A stretch of 64,000 nucleotides of DNA from M3007 sp044224705 (GCA_044224705.1 JBGAJY010000001.1:89931-153930); one strand, 5' to 3'; positions 8,701 to 17,293 are shown, counted from the first letter of the stretch. Program-made: numbers and translations. The notes: generated by a model from the letters alone, not told the origin.

Positions 8701-9362
8701 GTCGCCGCGGCGAAGCGGTAGGTTTTCAGCTGAACAGGATCGAGCAAAGCGCCGCGTTCTTCGGCTTCGGGGGCGAAGGGATACGTATCGGGCAGCGGAG
8801 CCGTGCCGGCCGAGGCCGACGGACGAGCCGCCCGATCGGCCGCCGAAAGCGGCATGTCGCGCTCTTCGTACACGAGGTAATACTCCGTCTGGCCCCACAC
8901 GTACGGTTCGATAAATTCCACGCCACCGGAGCGCCGGAGGGTCATGGTGTGCAGTCCGCGCGCCGTGACGCTGATCCGGATGATGGTGCCGGGATCGTCG
9001 ATCGACTCGCCCGCATAGGCCCGTATCTCTGGATAGCGGGCCGCCAGCGCGGGGTCGAGCAATGCAATTTGCCAGACGGCAAAATGTTCAATTGCACCTT
9101 CCGAATTGGGAACTGCGATCGTGCAACTGTGGGCACGGGCCGCCGGCGTGAATTCCCAGGGGGCCAGGGCCAGAGTTTGTCGCAGCGCGGGAAGGTCGAG
9201 CCGCCAGCTCGTAAATTGTTTGGGGAAAGTCCGTTCAGGCATTCCGTTCAGGGCCGGAATATCCTGTACAGCAACGTTTTGGAAAAAATTCGGGGTAGAG
9301 GGTTGCGCGAAAAGCAGGGGGCCGCAAAGGAGCGCCGAACACAGCAGTAAAACCTTTTGCAT
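5706..9362 (-). CDS. T9SS-exported reprolysin-type (M12B-like) metalloprotease, active-site His replaced by Gln
   Basis: 1218 residues. Signal peptide at 1-19 (MQKVLLLCSALLCGPLLFA). The protease domain covers about 215-430, with GVVCGVDKAHGG, the metzincin zinc site reading QEIGHQFGGGH (Q354, E355, H358, H364) and Met-turn IMSYGG (M390). The family motif is HExxHxxGxxH, so the first zinc ligand is missing. Further on are Ig-like/fibronectin-like repeats (about 775-865 Fn3), a proprotein-convertase P-domain (about 872-1010, GTWILRVKDG), a cadherin-like/CSPG segment (about 1015-1125) and a C-terminal T9SS sorting domain (FSLFPNPAQ to the end). It should be secreted or anchored on the cell surface. 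Because H358, H364 and the Met-turn remain, the enzyme may be inactive, adhesive or altered. Confidence 0.88.
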   Translation of the reverse strand: MQKVLLLCSALLCGPLLFAQPSTPNFFQNVAVQDIPALNGMPERTFPKQFTSWRLDLPALRQTLALAPWEFTPAARAHSCTIAVPNSEGAIEHFAVWQIALLDPALAARYPEIRAYAGESIDDPGTIIRISVTARGLHTMTLRRSGGVEFIEPYVWGQTEYYLVYEERDMPLSAADRAARPSASAGTAPLPDTYPFAPEAEERGALLDPVQLKTYRFAAATTGLFSQDHGGTLPMVLSAVVEYTNDISAIYERDMAIRLQLVANEEAAIYLDPATDPFTGTTVDGWANQNELVTTSVIGAANFDVGHVFARYINGNASGIAEIGVVCGVDKAHGGTTGQGNGTYGPGFVKTLGQEIGHQFGGGHTWNRCNNGGGRNGNTAYEPGSGSTIMSYGGSCLTDNVQYYKDPYFHSGTIEEIRYYVLNGYPSQCGTFSSTGNNPPSVTLPYQDNFYIPILTPFELDGTATDPDGDALTYCWEEIDTGPETPLQMPVGNSPLFRSRLPASVSNRYFPRINYILNNEPDSTDQLPTYTRDLTFRLTARDNFNGGGGLSWADVAFKSSASAGPFVVTAPNANGIAWKIGEFVQVTWDVANTDKAPVNCPAVNILLSTDNGQTWPIVLASGTGNDGSQYVLVPNVPTTQARVRVQAANNVFFNVSNIKFRIEQPTEPGLSISLSNDAAQICLPGNFSTDILTSGTLGFSNPASLDFVGQLPAGATASFASATLNPGETGVFSIDLSNVTVEGVYSIGIRAIAAGADTLVRNIMLTVVGNDFSTFSLQSPADGSTGLLQTQVLRWNPVPDATAYDLQFANSPSFAPAAILATKTNTAVDTFKVPFLLEKGKVYYWRVRPVNECGAHDWSEAFSFATLVDNCQIWSANDLPKAISANGVVTVESHIDVGANAILSDINVKQVSGFHNEFGQLETTLISPAGTQVSLFKNKCGVIGVPFNMGLDDNSPNNFSCPPPNLGGIVKPQTPLAPLIGQNIQGTWILRVKDGMIGAGGALEGFQLEFCSAVSLNAPYLVNNNVLSIESGINMALTPDLLLAEDANNPHDQLTFTLVTPPKQGRLEKNWGGEMQAGDQFTQADLDNGAIRYFDYGGDLDEDYFRFTVTDGEGGFLGTPKFLIQPFSVGTLAPADPALQFSLFPNPAQSVVWVAFGRPGVSDTRISLFDGAGRLVQTAALPAGQDRAALQLSALPRGFYAVRVENEAGVALRKLVVE

Positions 9363-9389
9363 GGTATTGAACCGTATTAATTGCCATTT

Positions 9390-10163
9390 TTAACCCGGCA
9401 GGGTCAACCAAAAATTGTTCACCCCTTCGCCCTGCACCAGTTCCACCTGCTGGGCATTCAGCAGTTCGAGCAAGGCGAGAAAGGTGACGATAGCGTGAAT
9501 ACGGCTTTCCAGTGGCCAGAAGAGTTCTTCAAAGGCCGATTTTTTATTCTTTTTCAGTTTGCCCAGCAGGTAGGCGCGCTGGTCCTGAATGGAGTAGTTG
9601 TAGTTGTAAACGGTGTGGATGCGCTTGGTTTTTTGCTCCTCCTCGAAGCGAGAAACGAGCCGTTCGAACACCCGCAGGAGTTTGTAAAGGGTGACCGATT
9701 CCATTTCGGCATCGGCCAGGGCATGCTGGGCGAGGTGGCGGAGTTCGGTGCCGGCGAATCCGCGGGGGGTCATAAAAGCGCGCATTTCTTCGAGGCGGCG
9801 CAGGTCGTCGAGCACCTCCTTGTAGCGCTTGTATTCGAGCAGGCGGTCGACGAGTTCGCGGCGCGGGTCGATCTCGTTGCCCTCGTCGTCCACGGCCTTG
9901 CGCGGCAGCAGCATTTTGGCCTTGATGCGCATGAGCGTAGCCGCCACGACGATAAATTCAGAGGCCAGATCGATACTCAGCACCTGGGCATGGTGCAGGT
10001 AATCAAGGAAATCGTCGGTGATTTTGGCAATCGGAATGTTGTAAATGTCGAGCTCGTCGCGTTCGATAAAAAACAACAACAGGTCAAACGGCCCATCGAA
10101 CACCGGGAGGTGAATGGTAAATGTGTCGGGGGGGATGTTCGTTGTAGTATCGGTGCTCGTCAT
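9390..10163 (-). CDS. scpA: Segregation and condensation protein A
   Basis: 257 residues from ATG 10163; an upstream in-frame ATG at 10202 would add 13 residues and lies close to the divergent promoter. ScpA is the kleisin of the SMC-ScpAB condensin, which compacts and separates chromosomes. Typical N-terminal kleisin motif: FDGPFDLLLFFIERDELDIYNIPIAKITDDFLDYL, then LASEFIVVAATLMRIKAKMLLP, which matches the family closely. The C-terminal winged-helix part (FEELFWPLESRIHAIVTFLALLELL) is complete. scpB is not beside it. Confidence 0.93.
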   Translation of the reverse strand: MTSTDTTTNIPPDTFTIHLPVFDGPFDLLLFFIERDELDIYNIPIAKITDDFLDYLHHAQVLSIDLASEFIVVAATLMRIKAKMLLPRKAVDDEGNEIDPRRELVDRLLEYKRYKEVLDDLRRLEEMRAFMTPRGFAGTELRHLAQHALADAEMESVTLYKLLRVFERLVSRFEEEQKTKRIHTVYNYNYSIQDQRAYLLGKLKKNKKSAFEELFWPLESRIHAIVTFLALLELLNAQQVELVQGEGVNNFWLTLPG

Positions 10164-10230
10164 CGAAATACGTTCAGGGACGGCGAAAGTACGCAAATGC
10201 AAAGCTTTCGAAATACCCGTCGGCTAAAAC

Positions 10231-10238
10231 TACTTTTG
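10231..10238 (+). promoter_or_regulatory. -7 box TACTTTTG of the methyltransferase gene
   Basis: Perfect match to TAnnTTTG, with a TTCG element 21 bases upstream (10206-10209) as a weak -33. It lies in the 103-base divergent region between scpA and the methyltransferase. Confidence 0.5.
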
Positions 10239-10249
10239 CCCAATACGAT

Positions 10250-10270
10250 ATGACGAAACTGGCAAAATGA
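10250..10270 (+). other. Possible six-codon leader ORF (MTKLAK)
   Basis: An ATG at 10250 opens a six-codon frame whose TGA (10268-10270) overlaps the ATG of the methyltransferase gene at 10267 as ATGA. It lies just downstream of the -7 box. It could couple translation but may be chance. Confidence 0.25.
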
Positions 10271-10974
10271 CGCTCTACCTGATTCCCGTTCCCATCGCCG
10301 AAAACGCGCTCCACACCCTGCCGCCCTACGCACAGGAGATCGCCCGCCGACTGGATATTTTTATTGTTGAAAAAGCCAAAACGGCGCGGCATTTTATCAA
10401 AAGCCTCGGGCCGGCAAAGCCGATTCAGGAAATGATTTTTACCGAAATCGGTGAAAACCAGGATGTATTGGAAGCGGAAATCACCTTCCGGGCAGCCTTC
10501 CAGGCAGGCAAAGACGTGGGGTTGCTCTCCGAAGCCGGCTGCCCCGGTGTGGCCGATCCGGGCGCTGCCATCGTCGCGCTGGCGCACCGCGAAGGCGTGC
10601 GGGTGATGCCGCTGGTGGGCCCTTCCTCGCTGCTGCTGGCGCTGATGGCTTCGGGTATGAACGGCCAATCGTTCACGTTCCACGGCTACCTGTCGCCCAA
10701 ACGCCCCGAGCTGGCCCGCGACCTGCGCCGCCTCGAACAGGCCTCCGAACGCGACCGCCAGACGCAGTTGTTCATCGAAACGCCGTACCGTTCCCAAATG
10801 GTGCTCGAAGTGGCACTGGAAGCCCTCCGGCCCGACACGCGCTTTGCCGTTGCGCAGGACCTGACCGGCGCCGGCGAATTCGTGCGAAGCCTGCCGGTGC
10901 GGGAATGGAAAAAAATGGCGGGTCTGAACCTGGAAAAGGCGCCGGCCGTGTTCCTGCTGGAGCGATTACGATGA
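10267..10974 (+). CDS. SAM-dependent methyltransferase, RsmI/tetrapyrrole-methylase family
   Basis: 235 residues. It begins with LYLIPVPIAE and contains SEAGCPGVADPG (88-99), the SAM-binding loop equivalent to SDAGTPGISDPG of RsmI, followed by VMPLVGPSSLLLALMASG and FHGYLSPKRPE. RsmI 2'-O-methylates C1402 of 16S rRNA, but Bacteroidota often carry a second, shorter homologue like this one, so the target is uncertain. The ATGA overlap with a possible leader peptide is noted separately. It is transcribed divergently from scpA. Confidence 0.85.
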   Translation: MTLYLIPVPIAENALHTLPPYAQEIARRLDIFIVEKAKTARHFIKSLGPAKPIQEMIFTEIGENQDVLEAEITFRAAFQAGKDVGLLSEAGCPGVADPGAAIVALAHREGVRVMPLVGPSSLLLALMASGMNGQSFTFHGYLSPKRPELARDLRRLEQASERDRQTQLFIETPYRSQMVLEVALEALRPDTRFAVAQDLTGAGEFVRSLPVREWKKMAGLNLEKAPAVFLLERLR

Positions 10975-11010
10975 TTCCCGCTTGCCATCCGGCGGTGTTT
11001 TTCCGCCGGT

Positions 11011-11691
11011 TCAGGGTTGTCGGAACAAGGCAAACTGCAAGCCGAAATTCATCCGAAAAGTGGTGATGTAGTACGGCGCGGAGGTGTACACTTCGGGGTT
11101 TTCGGACCAGACGAAACTGGGCCGCGCCGTCAGACGCAGGTAATCGTTGGCGAGCAGATTGAATCCCACGCCGAGACTGAAACTATGCGTGCGGCTCTTA
11201 AAAAGCAGGTCGTGGGGGATTTCGCTGAAAGGCCGCTGGCGTAATTCCGCTCCGGGAAAAATCAGGCGATCGCGCGTATGGGCATCGAAAAAATCGAGGC
11301 TCGCCCCGGCATATAAAAAAACGCATTGACAACGGCTGACGCGGAACTCCGCTTTAAACGGCACCGTCCAGTAGGCTGGCCGGAAGCTGTGCAAATTCGA
11401 AACGTAATAGGTCACAACCTGCCCGTTTTCCATTCGGTCCACCGTGCTGCCTGCAAAAACGTAATAGTCGTATGCATGGTACATTTCTCTGCCGAAGCCC
11501 AGGCCGAGGGCCAGCGATCCGAGGGGAACCTCGACCTGCACGCCGGGAATCCAGACCGGCTTTTCTCCGGCCACCAATTGGTGTACGTCGAAGCCGATAT
11601 CGAGGCCCACGGTCAGACGGGAGAAGTTGGGCTGAGCCCGGACAGCGCCACAGGCCAGTAAGCAGGTACAAAGGAGCAAAGTCTTGTGCAT
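11011..11691 (-). CDS. Secreted barrel-like protein, paralogue 1
   Basis: 226 residues from ATG 11691, which starts a clear signal peptide (MHKTLLLCTCLLACGAVRAQ); an ATG at 11730 is less likely. Alternating hydrophobic strands with aromatic girdles (for example LGLGFGREMYHAYDYYVFAG and LRLTARPSFVWSENPEVY) and a final aromatic residue zone FRMNFGLQFALF suggest an outer-membrane beta-barrel or a lipocalin-like barrel. The motif RLTARPSFVWSENPE is shared with the next gene, so the two are tandem paralogues. Function unknown. Confidence 0.7.
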   Translation of the reverse strand: MHKTLLLCTCLLACGAVRAQPNFSRLTVGLDIGFDVHQLVAGEKPVWIPGVQVEVPLGSLALGLGFGREMYHAYDYYVFAGSTVDRMENGQVVTYYVSNLHSFRPAYWTVPFKAEFRVSRCQCVFLYAGASLDFFDAHTRDRLIFPGAELRQRPFSEIPHDLLFKSRTHSFSLGVGFNLLANDYLRLTARPSFVWSENPEVYTSAPYYITTFRMNFGLQFALFRQP

Positions 11692-11704
11692 AGTGTTGCA
11701 AAGA

Positions 11705-12451
11705 TTAGCGTTTTCCGCCGTAGCGCACAAAAGCGTACTGCACTCCGAAGGTCATGCGCAGGCTTCTGATCATCGCCGTTCCCTGCGTTTCGGGGTTTTC
11801 CGACCACACCAGACTCGGCCGCGCCACGAGGCGGAAATAATCGCTGGTATGCAGTTTGAAACCCAGTCCAAGCTCGTAGGTGCGCAGGCTTTTTTTGAAA
11901 AACGAGTCTTCCGTCCGGCGCTCAGCCGGCAGCTCGAATACGGCCGTCTGGCTCAGCGGGGTAATTCGCGTAGAAGGACTGAGAAAGTCAAAGGACATGG
12001 CCCCGTAAAGGTAAATACACTTGCAGGGCAGGAAACGGTAACTGACGTGCAAGGGAACAGACCAGTAATTGGCGCTGATCTCCCGGTTCTCCATGACATA
12101 CAGTACCCTGGACTGTTCTGATGGCTGTTGCACGAAGGTGCTTCCCGGTATATTGTAGGCAGATTTGGGCGACCCGGCAGGCAGGCCTGGAAGCACGTTT
12201 TTACGGTATTCGCCTTCATAATAAGCGTATTGCGAACGTCCGAATCCTTTGTACGCCAGGCCGAACCCGAAAGAGAAACTTCCGAACGGGTACTCCACGT
12301 TTACATTGGGAACGGCGAACGGCTTTTTGCCGCTATCGTAGAGCAGGAGGTCCCAGCCGGTTTCGACGCCGACGACCATTTTGGCGTAAGGACGTTGGGC
12401 CTGGGCAGACAGGGCGAGGAGCAGGGCGAGGCAAGCGAGGGCGTTTTTCAT
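11705..12451 (-). CDS. Secreted barrel-like protein, paralogue 2
   Basis: 248 residues from ATG 12451 with signal peptide MKNALACLALLLALSAQAQ. It shares with its downstream neighbour the strand patterns KMVVGVETGWD, FGFGLAYKGFG, ANYWSVPLHVSYRF, CxC-IYLYGAMSFDF and RLVARPSLVWSENPE. The spacing to the next gene is 13 bases, so they form an operon. Likely an outer-membrane beta-barrel. The paralogue pair probably arose by duplication. Confidence 0.7.
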   Translation of the reverse strand: MKNALACLALLLALSAQAQRPYAKMVVGVETGWDLLLYDSGKKPFAVPNVNVEYPFGSFSFGFGLAYKGFGRSQYAYYEGEYRKNVLPGLPAGSPKSAYNIPGSTFVQQPSEQSRVLYVMENREISANYWSVPLHVSYRFLPCKCIYLYGAMSFDFLSPSTRITPLSQTAVFELPAERRTEDSFFKKSLRTYELGLGFKLHTSDYFRLVARPSLVWSENPETQGTAMIRSLRMTFGVQYAFVRYGGKR

Positions 12452-12626
12452 CGATAACAATTTTGAGTGTTTGTAAGCTGGATAGGTTTTGTCCCTTCTA
12501 CGCTGCTTTTACCGGCCGGGTTGGGTATAGTGCGGGGCCCGGGCCGGGAATTGCGGGATTTTAAGTTGCCCTTAACAACACAGAGCCTCCTGCCTTTATT
12601 TTTCCGCGCCAACGGCTTTGAAATTT

Positions 12627-13787
12627 ATGCCTATTTTTTCCCCGAAAATAACTGTCGTGCGCGATTCTGACAACCTGAAACGCTTTGAGCTGGTCCACAG
12701 CGGCGAGGATTACTTCCGTCGCCTGAAGGCCATTATTGCCGGGGCCCGCGAGGTGATCCACGCCCAGGTGTATATCCTCACCTGGGACGACACGGGCCGC
12801 GAAGTGGTGAGTTGGCTGGCCGAAGCGGTGGAAAGAGACGTGCAGGTGTACCTGCTGGTCGATCATTTCGGCTCCTCCAAATTGCCCGGCGAAGCGATTG
12901 ACCGGATTCGTCAGGCGGGCATTCGTTTTCGTTTTTTCGCGCCGCCGTATTCCATCGAACGCCTCGCTTTCGGACGTACGCTGCACCATAAAATCGTAGT
13001 GGCCGATGAGAACCGCGCCCTGATCGGGGGTATCAATTTCGCCGACCGCTACCGGCTGGCGGTTGATTCAGAGCGCGTCTGGCTCGATTTTGCGGTAGAG
13101 ATCGAAGGGGCAGTTTGCAGGCAGCCGCAGTTGGTTTGTCAACGTTTGTTCACCCGGAAATCTGCGCCCAAACGGCTGCTCCAGGGGCATCTTGGCCATC
13201 TGAACCTCCGTTTTATGCGCAACGACTGGCTGCGCCGGCAGAATGAAATTTACCGCAACTACCGCGAAGCGGTGCGCCAGTCGAAAACATCCATTACCCT
13301 GGCGATGAGTTATTTTTTACCGGAAAAGAGCTTTCGCAGGCTGCTGGCCCGGGCGGTAGCCCGAGGCGTCGAGGTCCGGATCATCCTGAGCGGTCCTTCG
13401 GACCTGCCGCTGTCGCGCCTCACCGAACACTATTTGCACCGTTACCTATTGGCCAAAGGGATGCGACTTTTTGAATGGACTCCTTCGGTGCTGCACGCCA
13501 AAGTGATGGCTGTGGACGACCGCTGGGCCACCATCGGCTCTTACAACCTCAATCACCTGAGCCATTACCGCAGCATCGAATTCAACGTGGCGGTAAACGA
13601 CCAGCCCTTCGCAACGGCGCTGGCAGCGCATTTGAATGCATTAATGGAACAGGATTGTACCGAAATCACACGGGACAACGCGCCGGCGCTGAATAGTCGT
13701 TGGCACCGCTTTAAAAGCTGGCTGGCGTATGTGATTCACCGGACGATGGTGATCTGGTACATGTCGAGGAAAGTGTATGACAGCTGA
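12627..13787 (+). CDS. Phospholipase D superfamily protein, cardiolipin synthase type
   Basis: 386 residues from ATG 12627; a TTG at 12618 is less likely. Two HKD motifs are complete: H120-x-K122-x4-D127 (LHHKIVVAD, followed by GGIN) and H290-x-K292-x4-D297 (LHAKVMAVD, followed by GSYNLN). This is the two-motif layout of the ClsB-type cardiolipin synthases, which transfer phosphatidyl groups between lipids. It has no N-terminal transmembrane segments, and the C-terminal helix (WLAYVIHRTMVIWYM) may touch the membrane. Lipid substrate is inferred from family only. Confidence 0.85.
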   Translation: MPIFSPKITVVRDSDNLKRFELVHSGEDYFRRLKAIIAGAREVIHAQVYILTWDDTGREVVSWLAEAVERDVQVYLLVDHFGSSKLPGEAIDRIRQAGIRFRFFAPPYSIERLAFGRTLHHKIVVADENRALIGGINFADRYRLAVDSERVWLDFAVEIEGAVCRQPQLVCQRLFTRKSAPKRLLQGHLGHLNLRFMRNDWLRRQNEIYRNYREAVRQSKTSITLAMSYFLPEKSFRRLLARAVARGVEVRIILSGPSDLPLSRLTEHYLHRYLLAKGMRLFEWTPSVLHAKVMAVDDRWATIGSYNLNHLSHYRSIEFNVAVNDQPFATALAAHLNALMEQDCTEITRDNAPALNSRWHRFKSWLAYVIHRTMVIWYMSRKVYDS

Positions 13788-13794
13788 TTTTTTT

Positions 13795-13863
13795 GACCTG
13801 ACAGGTTGATTTTAAAAAAGAGCAGGAGGGGCCTGCTCTTTTTTAAAATCAACCTGCCAGGTC
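13795..13863. terminator. 32-base-pair hairpin between convergent genes
   Basis: Two 32-base arms (13795-13826 and 13832-13863) pair with a single mismatch around a five-base loop agggg. The stem contains runs of T/A that give U-tracts on both strands, so it can terminate both the PLD gene and alaS. Its last two bases overlap the alaS stop codon. A stem this long is unusual and begins with the palindromic pair gacctg/caggtc. Confidence 0.75.
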
Positions 13864-16498
13864 AGAGGTAACCCTTCACACCCTGCACGGCCTCTTCCAG
13901 TCCGCCGGCGTCCGAGCCGCCTGCCGTGGCAAAAAACGGCTGTCCGCCGCCGCCGCCTTTCAGGAATTTCTGGGCCAGTTCGCGCACGATCGTACCGGCG
14001 TTCAGGCCATTGGATTTGGCCAGCTCGTCGCTGATTTTGACCGTGAGCAATGGTTTGCCGTCGGGCGAGAGCGAGCCGAAAGCCACGACGGCCGGAGCCA
14101 GTTCGCGTTCGAGTTCGAAAGCCAGGGTTTTAACGGCGTTGGCGTCGGTGATGGGCACGACAGCGGCGATCAACTGGATGCCGTTTACGGGCTCGGCGCG
14201 CTGGCGGAGCTCGCCGCGCAGGGCGTTGGCCTGCTCGTGCACGAGGCGTTCGATCTCTTTTTGCAGGCGTTTGTTGTCTTCCTGCAGGTCGTTCACGGCT
14301 TTGGCGATGTCCTTGGTCTTGAGCATGCTTTTCAAAGCCGCCACTTCCAGCAGGTTTTCGGAAATGTAGGCTTCGGCGCCCTCGGCGGTGAGCGCTTCGA
14401 TGCGGCGCACGCCGGCCGCCACGGCCGTTTCGGCGGTGATCTTGAACAGGCCGATCTGCCCCGTGGCGCGCACGTGGCAGCCGCCGCAGAGTTCGCGGGA
14501 GTAGGCGGGGTCGAAGGTGATCATGCGCACCGTTTCGCCGTATTTTTCGCCAAACAACATCATCGCGCCGGCTTTTTTGGCCTCTTCGATGGGAATGCGG
14601 CGGTCTTCGCCGAGCGGGATGTTCTGGCGGATTTTTTCGTTGACGATCCGTTCGATGCGGGTGATTTCCTCGTCGGTCAGTTTTTGAAAATGGGCGAAGT
14701 CGAAACGCAGGGCCTGGTCGTCGAGGTAGGAGCCTTTTTGCTGCACGTGCGTGCCCAGCACCTGGCGCAGGGCGGCGTGGAGCAGGTGCGTAGCCGAGTG
14801 GTTGTTCTCGGTGAGGTGGCGTTTGCGGGCGTCGACATGGCAAACGACCGGCGCGGAAAGATCGGCCGGCAGTTTGTCCAAAATATGGATGACGAGGTCG
14901 TTCTCTTTCTTCGTATCGGAGACGCGTACGGCCTCATTACCAAAGGTCATCGTGCCGGTATCGCCCACCTGGCCGCCGCCTTCGGGGTAAAAAGGCGTGC
15001 GGTCGAGCACGATCTGGTACTGCGGCTGGCCTTTGGCCACTACTGTACGGTATTTAACGACGTGCGATTCACGGGTATCGAGCACGTCGTAGCCCACGAA
15101 TTCCACCGTGTTTTCGCCGGAAAGGACAGTCCAGTCGCCCACTTCTTTGGCGGCGTCTTTTCGGGAGCGCTCTTTCTGCTCGTTCAGGGCTTTTTCAAAA
15201 CCTGCTTCGTCCACCGACCAGCCTTTTTCCTTGGCCAGCAAACGGGTCAGATCGATGGGGAAACCGTATGTATCGAAGAGGTCGAAGGCTTGCTGGCCGG
15301 TGACGGTATTGTTTTGAACGTCGATGGTTTCAATACGTTTCAAGCCCGATTCCAGCGTGCGCAGGAACGATTTTTCCTCTTCCAGGATGACCCGTACGAC
15401 AAACTCCTGCTGCGCTTTCAATTCGGGAAAAACGTCGTGGAATTCGTCCGCAAGAATGGGGCACATGCGGTACAGGATCGGCTCCTTGATGTTCAAAAAC
15501 GAGTACGCATAGCGCACCGCGCGGCGCAAAATGCGTCGGATGACATAGCCGGCGCCCGTGTTGCTCGGCAGTTCGCCGTCGGCGATGGTGAAGCTCACAG
15601 CGCGCAGGTGGTCGGCCACGACGCGCATGGCGACGTCTGTTTTTTTCCAGTCGGCGTTCACGCCCGGGTAGGTGCCAGTATAAGCGATGCCCGAATAGCT
15701 GGACAGGAATTGAATCAGCGGGCTGAACACGTCGGTGTCGTAGTTGGAGGCGCTGCCCTGCACGGCGCGGCAGAGGCGTTCGAAGCCCATGCCCGTGTCG
15801 ACCGATTTGGCGGGCAGTTCTTCGAGCGAGCCGTCGGCCTTGCGGTTGAACTGCATGAACACGTTGTTCCAGACCTCGATCACGTTCGGGTCGTCGGCGT
15901 TCACGAGCTCGCGGCCGTCTTTTTTGGCGCGTTCGGCGTCGGGGCGCAGGTCGATGTGAATTTCCGAGCAAGGGCCGCAGGGACCCTGGTCGCCCATTTC
16001 CCAGAAGTTTTCTTTTTTGCCGAAGGCCATGATGCGGTCTTCGGGCAGGAACTGTTTCCAGGTGTCGAAAGCCTCCTGGTCGAAGGGCAGTTTTTCCTTC
16101 TCGTCGCCTTTGAACACCGACACGTAGAGGCGGTCTTTGGGCAGTTTGTACACCTCCGTGAGTAGTTCCCAGGACCAGGCGAGGGCCTCTTTTTTGAAAT
16201 AATCGCCGAACGACCAGTTGCCCAGCATCTCGAACATGGTATGGTGGTAGCCATCGAAACCCACGTCTTCGAGGTCGTTGTGTTTGCCCGACACACGCAG
16301 GCATTTCTGCGTGTCGGCCACGCGGGGTGCGGGCGGCGTCTGGTTGCCGAGGAAGAAGTCTTTGAGCGGCGCCATACCGGAATTGATGAACAGCAGCGTG
16401 GGGTCGCTCTTGGCCACGATGGGCGCGGAAGGAATGATTTTATGGCCTTTGGAGGCGAAAAAGTCGAGGAACTGGCGGCGGATGTCGCGGGATGTCAT
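13862..16498 (-). CDS. alaS: Alanyl-tRNA synthetase
   Basis: 878 residues, full family length. It charges tRNA-Ala with alanine. The N-terminal class II domain has FLDFFASKGHKIIPSAP, NDLEDVGFDGYHHTMFEMLGNWSFGDYFKKEA and GMGFERL; the editing domain shows HSATHLLH and the zinc-ligand region CGGCHV; the C-terminal region (ELAQKFLKGGGGGQPFFATAGG) is the C-Ala domain. The start codon follows from the typical first residues. It is convergent with the PLD gene and divergent from the REP/RAYT element. Confidence 0.97.
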   Translation of the reverse strand: MTSRDIRRQFLDFFASKGHKIIPSAPIVAKSDPTLLFINSGMAPLKDFFLGNQTPPAPRVADTQKCLRVSGKHNDLEDVGFDGYHHTMFEMLGNWSFGDYFKKEALAWSWELLTEVYKLPKDRLYVSVFKGDEKEKLPFDQEAFDTWKQFLPEDRIMAFGKKENFWEMGDQGPCGPCSEIHIDLRPDAERAKKDGRELVNADDPNVIEVWNNVFMQFNRKADGSLEELPAKSVDTGMGFERLCRAVQGSASNYDTDVFSPLIQFLSSYSGIAYTGTYPGVNADWKKTDVAMRVVADHLRAVSFTIADGELPSNTGAGYVIRRILRRAVRYAYSFLNIKEPILYRMCPILADEFHDVFPELKAQQEFVVRVILEEEKSFLRTLESGLKRIETIDVQNNTVTGQQAFDLFDTYGFPIDLTRLLAKEKGWSVDEAGFEKALNEQKERSRKDAAKEVGDWTVLSGENTVEFVGYDVLDTRESHVVKYRTVVAKGQPQYQIVLDRTPFYPEGGGQVGDTGTMTFGNEAVRVSDTKKENDLVIHILDKLPADLSAPVVCHVDARKRHLTENNHSATHLLHAALRQVLGTHVQQKGSYLDDQALRFDFAHFQKLTDEEITRIERIVNEKIRQNIPLGEDRRIPIEEAKKAGAMMLFGEKYGETVRMITFDPAYSRELCGGCHVRATGQIGLFKITAETAVAAGVRRIEALTAEGAEAYISENLLEVAALKSMLKTKDIAKAVNDLQEDNKRLQKEIERLVHEQANALRGELRQRAEPVNGIQLIAAVVPITDANAVKTLAFELERELAPAVVAFGSLSPDGKPLLTVKISDELAKSNGLNAGTIVRELAQKFLKGGGGGQPFFATAGGSDAGGLEEAVQGVKGYL

Positions 16499-16536
16499 AT
16501 TGTAAACAGTGGGTGCTTGATTTGATAAAGCGGGCG

Positions 16537-16544
16537 CAAAGGTA
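16537..16544 (-). promoter_or_regulatory. -7 box TACCTTTG of alaS
   Basis: Reading the minus strand, TACCTTTG is a perfect TAnnTTTG match 38 bases before the start codon. REP1 begins only five bases upstream of it and occupies the place where the -33 element should lie. Confidence 0.55.
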
Positions 16545-16549
16545 CGTCC

Positions 16550-16574
16550 GGTAGCCCGGAATTTATTCCGGGCA
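16550..16574 (+). repeat. REP1
   Basis: Core CCCGGAAT-TT-ATTCCGGG preceded by GGTAG and followed by CA, as in REP3. It lies five bases upstream of the alaS -7 box. Confidence 0.8.
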
Positions 16575-16631
16575 GTGCCGCGGATAATTTCATGGCGCCA
16601 AAAAGCGGTGGCTTTTTTCGGTAACTTGTAT

Positions 16632-16656
16632 TGCCCGGAATAAATTCCGGGCTACC
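16632..16656 (-). repeat. REP2 (inverted)
   Basis: Exact reverse complement of REP1, ending eight bases before the RAYT start codon. With REP1 it forms an inverted doublet separated by 57 bases. Confidence 0.8.
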
Positions 16657-17293
16657 AGAAAAAATGAAGATCGAGTACCAGCGCAATTTGCCGCACTTTC
16701 AGCACCCCGGACACGCGTTTTTTGTGACCTGGCGACTGCATGGGTCGCTTCCCAAGGAGGTTTTGTTTCGCTTAAAACAAGAACGGGAAGCCCAAATTGT
16801 GCAAATCCGGGCTAAAAAACTACCTCCGCAGCAGACAGAAATTGAAATTTATTTTGCCGAAAGGGCCTATTTCCGGCATCTGGATCAACAGCTCGATCAA
16901 GCAGTTTACGGGCCATATTGGTTAAAACAACCGGCAATAGCGCGGCTTGTTGCGGAGAAACTGGAGGAATACCAAAGTGTTTTGTACAACCTGGGCGCTT
17001 AATGTATCATGTCCAATCATGTACATGCCCTCCTGGATTTCTCCGTTCAAATGCCCGCAGGAAATGGCTATCAGCAATTGTATCAGGTGATGATAAGGAT
17101 CAAAGGAAGTACCGCTGTGGCTGCCAACCGGTTGTTGGGCCGTTCCGGGCATTTTTGGGCCGAAGAGACGTACGATCGTTATATCCGCAATTGGAAGCAT
17201 TGGCTGGCAGCGGTGCAGTACATTAAATTGAACCCGGTGAAAGCGGGTTTGTGTTTGTATTGGGAGAATTATCCGTTTACCTGGGTTTCTTCT

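Noticed and set aside
14237..16165. 642-residue open frame opposite alaS
   Set aside because: It mirrors the alaS coding frame and has no recognisable domain.
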